NCBI GenBank assembly: GCA_036279355.1
Contig: DASUJH010000049.1
Coordinates: 1 to 64,000, forward strand
Origin: Gemmatimonadales bacterium
Lineage (GTDB): Bacteria > Gemmatimonadota > Gemmatimonadetes > Gemmatimonadales > GWC2-71-9
DNA: 64,000 bases
Direction of reading: 5' to 3'
Positions 59,952-64,000 of the stretch are shown in pieces. The notes below the pieces were generated by a model. That model was not told where the DNA came from, did no database searches, and saw nothing but the letters and a program-made list of their open reading frames with translations. Every line of letters starts with the position of its first letter. Within the stretch, counting starts at the first letter, position 1. The position numbers were made by a program, and so were the translations under genes.

Positions 59952-61163
59952 TCAGCTCCTTTGCGCGTCTGCGTGCGCGTTCGCGCGCGCGGCGAGCAGC
60001 GAGGGGATGGCGGCGACGCGCGCGAAGGCGCGGGCCTCGTCGCCGGTCCAGAGCCGGTGCTCCTCGCCGTAGGTGGCGACCGAGCGGTCCAGCATCGAGT
60101 GAGGGCTGCGGGCGCCCACGACGTGGAAGCGGCCGGGCGCGAGCCGCACGCGGGTTTCGCCGGCCACGCGCGACTGCGAGCTCGTGATCAGTGCTTCGAT
60201 GTCGCGCAGCGCCGGGTCGAAGTACTGGCCCTCGTGCAGCCGGTCGCCGTAGAAGCGGGCGAGGTGGTCCTTCCAGAAGCTCTGCCAGCGGGTGAGCACG
60301 AGCTTCTCGAGCTCGCGGTGCGCGCCGATCAGCACGAGCGCCGCGCCCGCCTCGAACCCGATGCGTCCCTTGATGCCGAGCGCCGTTTCGCCCACGTGGA
60401 TGCCGCGGCCGATGCCGTAGGCGTGGGTGAGCTCGCCGAGCCGCTCGACCAGCGCGGCGCCGGCCAGCGGCTCGCCGCCGAGCGCGCACGGAAGCCCGGC
60501 GCTCCAGGTGAGGACGATCTCGCGCGCGGGCGGCGCGTCAGCGGGCGGCTCGAGCAATTCGTCGGGTGGGCCGGCCCAGGTGTCGTGGGTCCAGCCACCG
60601 CCCCAGGTGGTGCCCCAGAGCCCGCGATTGATGGAATAGGCGCCCGCTTTCTCGGGGACGGGGAGCCCGCGCGCCTCGAGATACGCGATGGCGCGGTCGC
60701 GGGTGAGACCGAGGTCGCGGATGGGGGTGACGATCTCGAGCTCGGGCGCCAGCACGCGGAGCGCCACGTCGAAGCGCACCTGGTCGTTGCCCGCGCCGGT
60801 CGAACCGTGGGCCACGGCACGCGCGCCGATGCTCCGCGCCACCTCGGCCACGGAGAGCGCCTGCTGGGTTCGCTCCGCCGCCACGCTCAAGGGGTAAACC
60901 TCGCCCCGCAGCACGTTGCCCTGGACGAGGAAGCGGACGAAGCGGTCGAACACCTCGACGCGCGCATCCACCTCGTGGTGCCGCGCGGCGCCGACGGCGT
61001 GGGCCTGCGCCGCGATGGCGGCGCGCTCCGCCGGGGTGGCGCCGCCGGTGTGCACGTAGACGGTGTGCACGGTCCAGCCGTCTTCGGCGAGGCGGGGGAC
61101 GCAGAAGCTGGTGTCGAGGCCGCCGGAGAAGGCGAGGGCGATGGCGCCGCGGGCGGATTGCAT
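59952..61163 (-). CDS. argG: Argininosuccinate synthase
   Basis: A 403-residue ATP-dependent ligase joining citrulline and aspartate. The pyrophosphatase loop SGGLDTS (14-20), AHGSTGAGNDQVRFDVAL, EKAGAYSINRGLWG and the C-terminal GEYDP-like region (HEGQYFDPALRDIEAL) are present. It is the first gene of the operon. The ATG at 61163 is immediately preceded by an ARG-box-like palindrome, with no ribosome-binding site, which suggests a leaderless transcript or an unusual start. The C-terminus (ANAHADAQRS) is short and variable. Confidence 0.94.
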   Translation of the reverse strand: MQSARGAIALAFSGGLDTSFCVPRLAEDGWTVHTVYVHTGGATPAERAAIAAQAHAVGAARHHEVDARVEVFDRFVRFLVQGNVLRGEVYPLSVAAERTQQALSVAEVARSIGARAVAHGSTGAGNDQVRFDVALRVLAPELEIVTPIRDLGLTRDRAIAYLEARGLPVPEKAGAYSINRGLWGTTWGGGWTHDTWAGPPDELLEPPADAPPAREIVLTWSAGLPCALGGEPLAGAALVERLGELTHAYGIGRGIHVGETALGIKGRIGFEAGAALVLIGAHRELEKLVLTRWQSFWKDHLARFYGDRLHEGQYFDPALRDIEALITSSQSRVAGETRVRLAPGRFHVVGARSPHSMLDRSVATYGEEHRLWTGDEARAFARVAAIPSLLAARANAHADAQRS

Positions 61164-61180
61164 AGTGCATAATCATGCAA
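61158..61180. promoter_or_regulatory. ARG-box-like operator at the argG start
   Basis: The palindrome TGCAT-AATC-ATGCA (61166-61179) lies 2 bases before the argG ATG, and a further TTGCAT (61158-61163) overlaps the start codon. TGCAT half-sites are used in ARG boxes of several phyla, and argR is in the same operon. On the minus strand GATTAT inside the palindrome could serve as a -10 box with transcription starting at the ATG. Confidence 0.6.
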
Positions 61181-61375
61181 CGCCTTTGCCGGGTGCGCAA
61201 GACACGCCGCGGACGCGCGCGGCCCCGGCCCGGCCCACACGAGCCGGGTGCTTGCATGTGCCGTCCCCCTCCGCAATGTTGCAACCCGTGTCCGCCGGAA
61301 GGCGGAGCCGACCAACGCCTTCATATCTCCGCCCCGCGCGCCCATGCCGCGCGAGACCGCGGGGAGAGCGATCAT

Positions 61376-64000
61376 ATGGACCCGACACGGCCCGCTCACG
61401 CCGAGGTGTGGCCTTCCGGCCAGACCCGTGTGCTCGAGCTCATGGTACAGGACGCCGAACTGGCGGATGTGCTGACCGCGTTGCTGGAGCTGGTCGAACG
61501 CCAGTCCGGCTCCGGCCTGCTCACCTCCATTCTGCTGCTCGATCCGGACGGCCGGCACCTGCGCCACGGTGCGGCGCCGAGCCTGCCGCAGGCATACAAC
61601 GAGGCGATCGATGGCCTGACGGTCGGGCCCTCGGCCGCATCCTGCGGCACGGCCGCATTCCTCAAGCAGCCGGTCTACGTCACCCACATCGCCACCGACC
61701 CGCGGTGGTCCGACTTCCGGGCGCTCGCGGCCGAGCACGGGCTTCGGGCCTGCTGGTCCATCCCGATCCTCTCGCGGAAGGGCGAGGTGCTGGGCACCTT
61801 TGCGCTGTACTACCGTGAGGCCCGCGACCTGGCCGCGGAGGACGAACGGCTCATCGCATTCGCGATCCGTACCGCCGCCATCGCGATCGAGCGGGAGCGC
61901 GCCGAGCTGGCGCTCCGGGAGAGCGCGGAGCGGCTTGGCCTGGCGCTCGAGATCGGCCGGCTCGGCTCGTTCGACTACGAGCCGGCCACCGGCGCACTCA
62001 TCTTCTCCGACACCTGCAGGGCGCAATTCGGGCTCGCGGCGGACGCGGCGGTCTCGCTCGATCTGATCGTCGGCATGGTCCACCCCGACGATCGCGAGCA
62101 GATGACGGGGGGTGTGGAGGCTGCCTTCGCGGGGCGGGGCGAATGCGAATCGGAGTACCGCATCTTCCGCCCCGACGGGAACCTCCACTGGATCCACGCG
62201 CGCGCGCGGGTGGTGGAGGCGGCCGGCAAGGCACCGCGCCTAGTCGGAGTCAAGGTCAATGTCACGGCGCAGAAGCGGCTCGAGCTCGCGCAGCGGCGAC
62301 TGCTCGAGTGCAGCCGGGGGGAACGCTCGCGTTTCTTCCCGAGTCTCGTGTGCGCGCTCGCCGAGACCCTGGGCGTGCGCGCGGCGCTGGTCGCAGAGGC
62401 GGTGAGCGGCACGCCGCTCAGGGAACGCGTCCTCGCCCTCTGGGACGCCGGCGCGCCGGCCGAGCCGTTCGAGTACGACGTGGTCGGAACCGTGTGCCAG
62501 GACGTGATCGCGCACGGCATGCAGTTCGTGCGGAGCGGCGTGAACGAGCGCTTTCCGGGCTCGCGCTGGATCGCCGAGCGCGGCATCACCGCCTACATGG
62601 GCACGCGCCTGTGCGCATCCGACGGCCGGGTATTGGGGCTCCTGATCGCGATGCACGACCGCGCCATCGACGAGACCGGCCGTCCCGAGGCCCTGCTCCA
62701 GCTCTTTGCGGGGCACGCCGAGGCGGAGCTCGAGCGGGTGCAGCGCGAGGCCGCCCTCGCCGAAAGCGAGGCCCGCCTCCGCGCCATGGCCGAATCGTCG
62801 CCGCTCGGCATCTTCGTGATGGACGCTTCAGGCGATTGCACCTACGTCAATGCGACGTATCAGCGCATTTCCGGACTCACGATGGACGAGGCACGCGGGA
62901 AAGGCTGGAGCGGCGCCATCCACCCGGACGACCGCGAGCGGGTCTTTGGGACGTGGTACGAGACGGCCGGACGCGGGCAGCCGTTCGAAAGCGAGCACCG
63001 CTTCTGTCCCGCGGGCGGCGAAACCGTGTGGACGCGGGTCAACGCGGCGCCGATCCTGAGCGGCGGCGCGCTCGCGGGCTTCGTCGGTACGGTCGAAGAC
63101 ATCACCCACCGCCGGCACACCGAGGAGCGGCTGCGGCAGGCCGATCGGATGGAGGCGGTGGGCCAGCTCGCCGGCGGGATCGCGCACGAAGCCAACAACC
63201 AGATGAGCGTCGTGCTCGGCTGCGCCGAGTTTCTGCTCAGCCGTGACGACCTGCCGGAGCCGGTGCGGGAGGAGGTGGAGCACATGCGCAAGGCAGCCGA
63301 GCGGACGGCGGGCGTCACGGCGCAGCTCCTCGCCTTCAGCCGCCGCCAGGTGCTCCAGCCGCAGACACTCGACCTTGTCGCACTGGTGAAGGGGCTCGCG
63401 CCGATCCTGCAGCGGACGCTTGGCGAGCACGCGGCGCTCGTGCTCGAGCTGGGTGGCGCGCCGGTCGCCATCAAGGCCGATCCGGGCCGGCTCGAGCAGG
63501 TGCTGCTGAACCTCACGCTCAACGCGCGCGACGCGATGGCCGAGTCGCCGGCTGAGGGGCGGCGGCACCGGCTCACCATCGTGGCCGGGGCGGTCGAGCT
63601 GTCGGCTGCGGACGTGGCCCGGATGCAGGGAATGAGGGCGCCACCGGGCCCGTACGCGGCGCTCGTCGTGACCGACACCGGTGCGGGTATGGAGCCGGAG
63701 ACGCTGAGCCACGCGTTCGAGCCGTTCTTCACGACCAAGGGCGTCGGCCACGGCAGCGGGCTCGGCCTCGCCACCGTGTACGGGATCGTGAAACAGAGCG
63801 GCGGGTACGTCTCGGTGTGCAGCGAGCCGGGCCGGGGAACGACGTTCGCGATCTACCTGCCGCTCACGGCGGAGGCGGCGGCGCCGGTGCCGGCCACCGC
63901 TCCGGCCGGGCCGGACCACCGGGGCGACGTGGCGCTCGTGGTGGAGGACGATCCCCTGGTGCGGCAGATCGTGCGCAGGGCGCTTGCCGAGCGGGGCTAT
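61376..64000 (+). CDS. Hybrid sensor histidine kinase (GAF-PAS-GAF-PAS-HisKA-HATPase-REC), 3' truncated by window edge
   Basis: At least 875 residues with no stop before the edge. GAF at about 20-165 (EVLGTFALYYREARDLAAEDERLIAFA); PAS at about 180-300 (LEIGRLGSFDYEP; VHPDDREQ; ITAQKRLE-like end); a second GAF-like region (about 300-455); PAS at about 465-585 (AIHPDDRERVF; GTVEDITHRR). The phosphoacceptor is His604 in GGIAHEANNQMSVVLG. The ATPase has NLTLNARDAM, DTGAGM, FEPFFTTKGVGHGSGLGLATVYG. A receiver domain begins ALVVEDDPLVRQIV. No TM segment, so it is cytoplasmic. Confidence 0.92.
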   Translation, partial: MDPTRPAHAEVWPSGQTRVLELMVQDAELADVLTALLELVERQSGSGLLTSILLLDPDGRHLRHGAAPSLPQAYNEAIDGLTVGPSAASCGTAAFLKQPVYVTHIATDPRWSDFRALAAEHGLRACWSIPILSRKGEVLGTFALYYREARDLAAEDERLIAFAIRTAAIAIERERAELALRESAERLGLALEIGRLGSFDYEPATGALIFSDTCRAQFGLAADAAVSLDLIVGMVHPDDREQMTGGVEAAFAGRGECESEYRIFRPDGNLHWIHARARVVEAAGKAPRLVGVKVNVTAQKRLELAQRRLLECSRGERSRFFPSLVCALAETLGVRAALVAEAVSGTPLRERVLALWDAGAPAEPFEYDVVGTVCQDVIAHGMQFVRSGVNERFPGSRWIAERGITAYMGTRLCASDGRVLGLLIAMHDRAIDETGRPEALLQLFAGHAEAELERVQREAALAESEARLRAMAESSPLGIFVMDASGDCTYVNATYQRISGLTMDEARGKGWSGAIHPDDRERVFGTWYETAGRGQPFESEHRFCPAGGETVWTRVNAAPILSGGALAGFVGTVEDITHRRHTEERLRQADRMEAVGQLAGGIAHEANNQMSVVLGCAEFLLSRDDLPEPVREEVEHMRKAAERTAGVTAQLLAFSRRQVLQPQTLDLVALVKGLAPILQRTLGEHAALVLELGGAPVAIKADPGRLEQVLLNLTLNARDAMAESPAEGRRHRLTIVAGAVELSAADVARMQGMRAPPGPYAALVVTDTGAGMEPETLSHAFEPFFTTKGVGHGSGLGLATVYGIVKQSGGYVSVCSEPGRGTTFAIYLPLTAEAAAPVPATAPAGPDHRGDVALVVEDDPLVRQIVRRALAERGY

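Noticed and set aside
61240-61320. Second ARG-box-like site near TTGCATG and GTTGCAAC ahead of the sensor kinase
   Set aside because: The half-sites are imperfectly spaced and do not form a 14-bp palindrome like that at argG; it could be chance.

Overview
The window is about 70% G+C, gene-dense and fully bacterial. The best taxonomic guess is a soil-type member of the Gemmatimonadota. This rests on a Ser/Thr kinase with a TolB-like and TPR-like tail, DUF4384 and M13-peptidase secreted proteins, a stand-alone rpsD, and an arginine cluster with a Bacteroidetes/Xanthomonas-type transcarbamylase. No marker gene fixes the lineage, so this is inference. No stretch longer than about 300 bases lacks a gene; the larger gaps (about 34936-35161, 44723-44960, 61184-61375) hold promoters, decayed sequence, or nothing recognised.

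Layout. 1-5100: small housekeeping genes (membrane protein, DUF2203, CBS pair, patatin, acyl-CoA thioesterase, NAD synthetase, phosphatase). 5100-9320: secreted M13 metallopeptidase, DUF4384 protein, NTF2-like protein. 9340-13570: a four-gene ABC export operon whose last gene fuses a permease-like membrane anchor to an AttH/CrtC lipocalin-type domain. 13630-24830: hydroxyacyl-CoA dehydrogenase, RecQ, rpsD, an autoregulated mntR-mntH operon, Nudix, FmdB, hydrolase, LD-carboxypeptidase, an RsbRD-N-like protein, a glycosyltransferase and a secreted protein. 24926-30341: a two-gene module of an Eco57I-type adenine methyltransferase and a SNF2/SF2 helicase with no recognisable nuclease or specificity subunit. 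30524-34785: Zn-alcohol dehydrogenase with an uncharacterised partner, acetoacetate-decarboxylase-like protein, SDR and HAD phosphatase, followed by tRNA-Asn.

35162-46161 is a form II (AYRGAGR) carbon-monoxide-dehydrogenase-type molybdenum hydroxylase locus: coxS-coxL-coxM, MocA-like transferase, coxG, molybdopterin-binding protein, coxD, coxE and XdhC. It is interrupted by an opposite-strand HAD phosphatase, a wrecked NRAMP transporter gene and a HicB-like remnant. 46240-51398 holds a lipoprotein, a Ser/Thr kinase and a second lipoprotein. 51506-61163 is one leftward arginine operon (argG, an unknown P-loop protein, argC, argD, argF', argB, argE-like, argH, argR) with an ARG-box-like palindrome at the argG start codon. 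The transcarbamylase has Val at the acetyl/succinyl specificity position, and neither argA nor argJ is present. A hybrid sensor kinase (61376 onward) runs off the right edge.

Across the window, five copies or fragments of a degenerate 8-bp-period repeat (consensus about RGGCGGWC) occur. Three are inverted pairs forming large imperfect palindromes. One is inserted in frame in NAD synthetase, one supplies the stop codons of two convergent genes, and one forms the C-terminus of argF'. The strongest candidates for something undescribed are this repeat family, the methyltransferase-helicase pair, and the arginine operon with its unknown P-loop protein.
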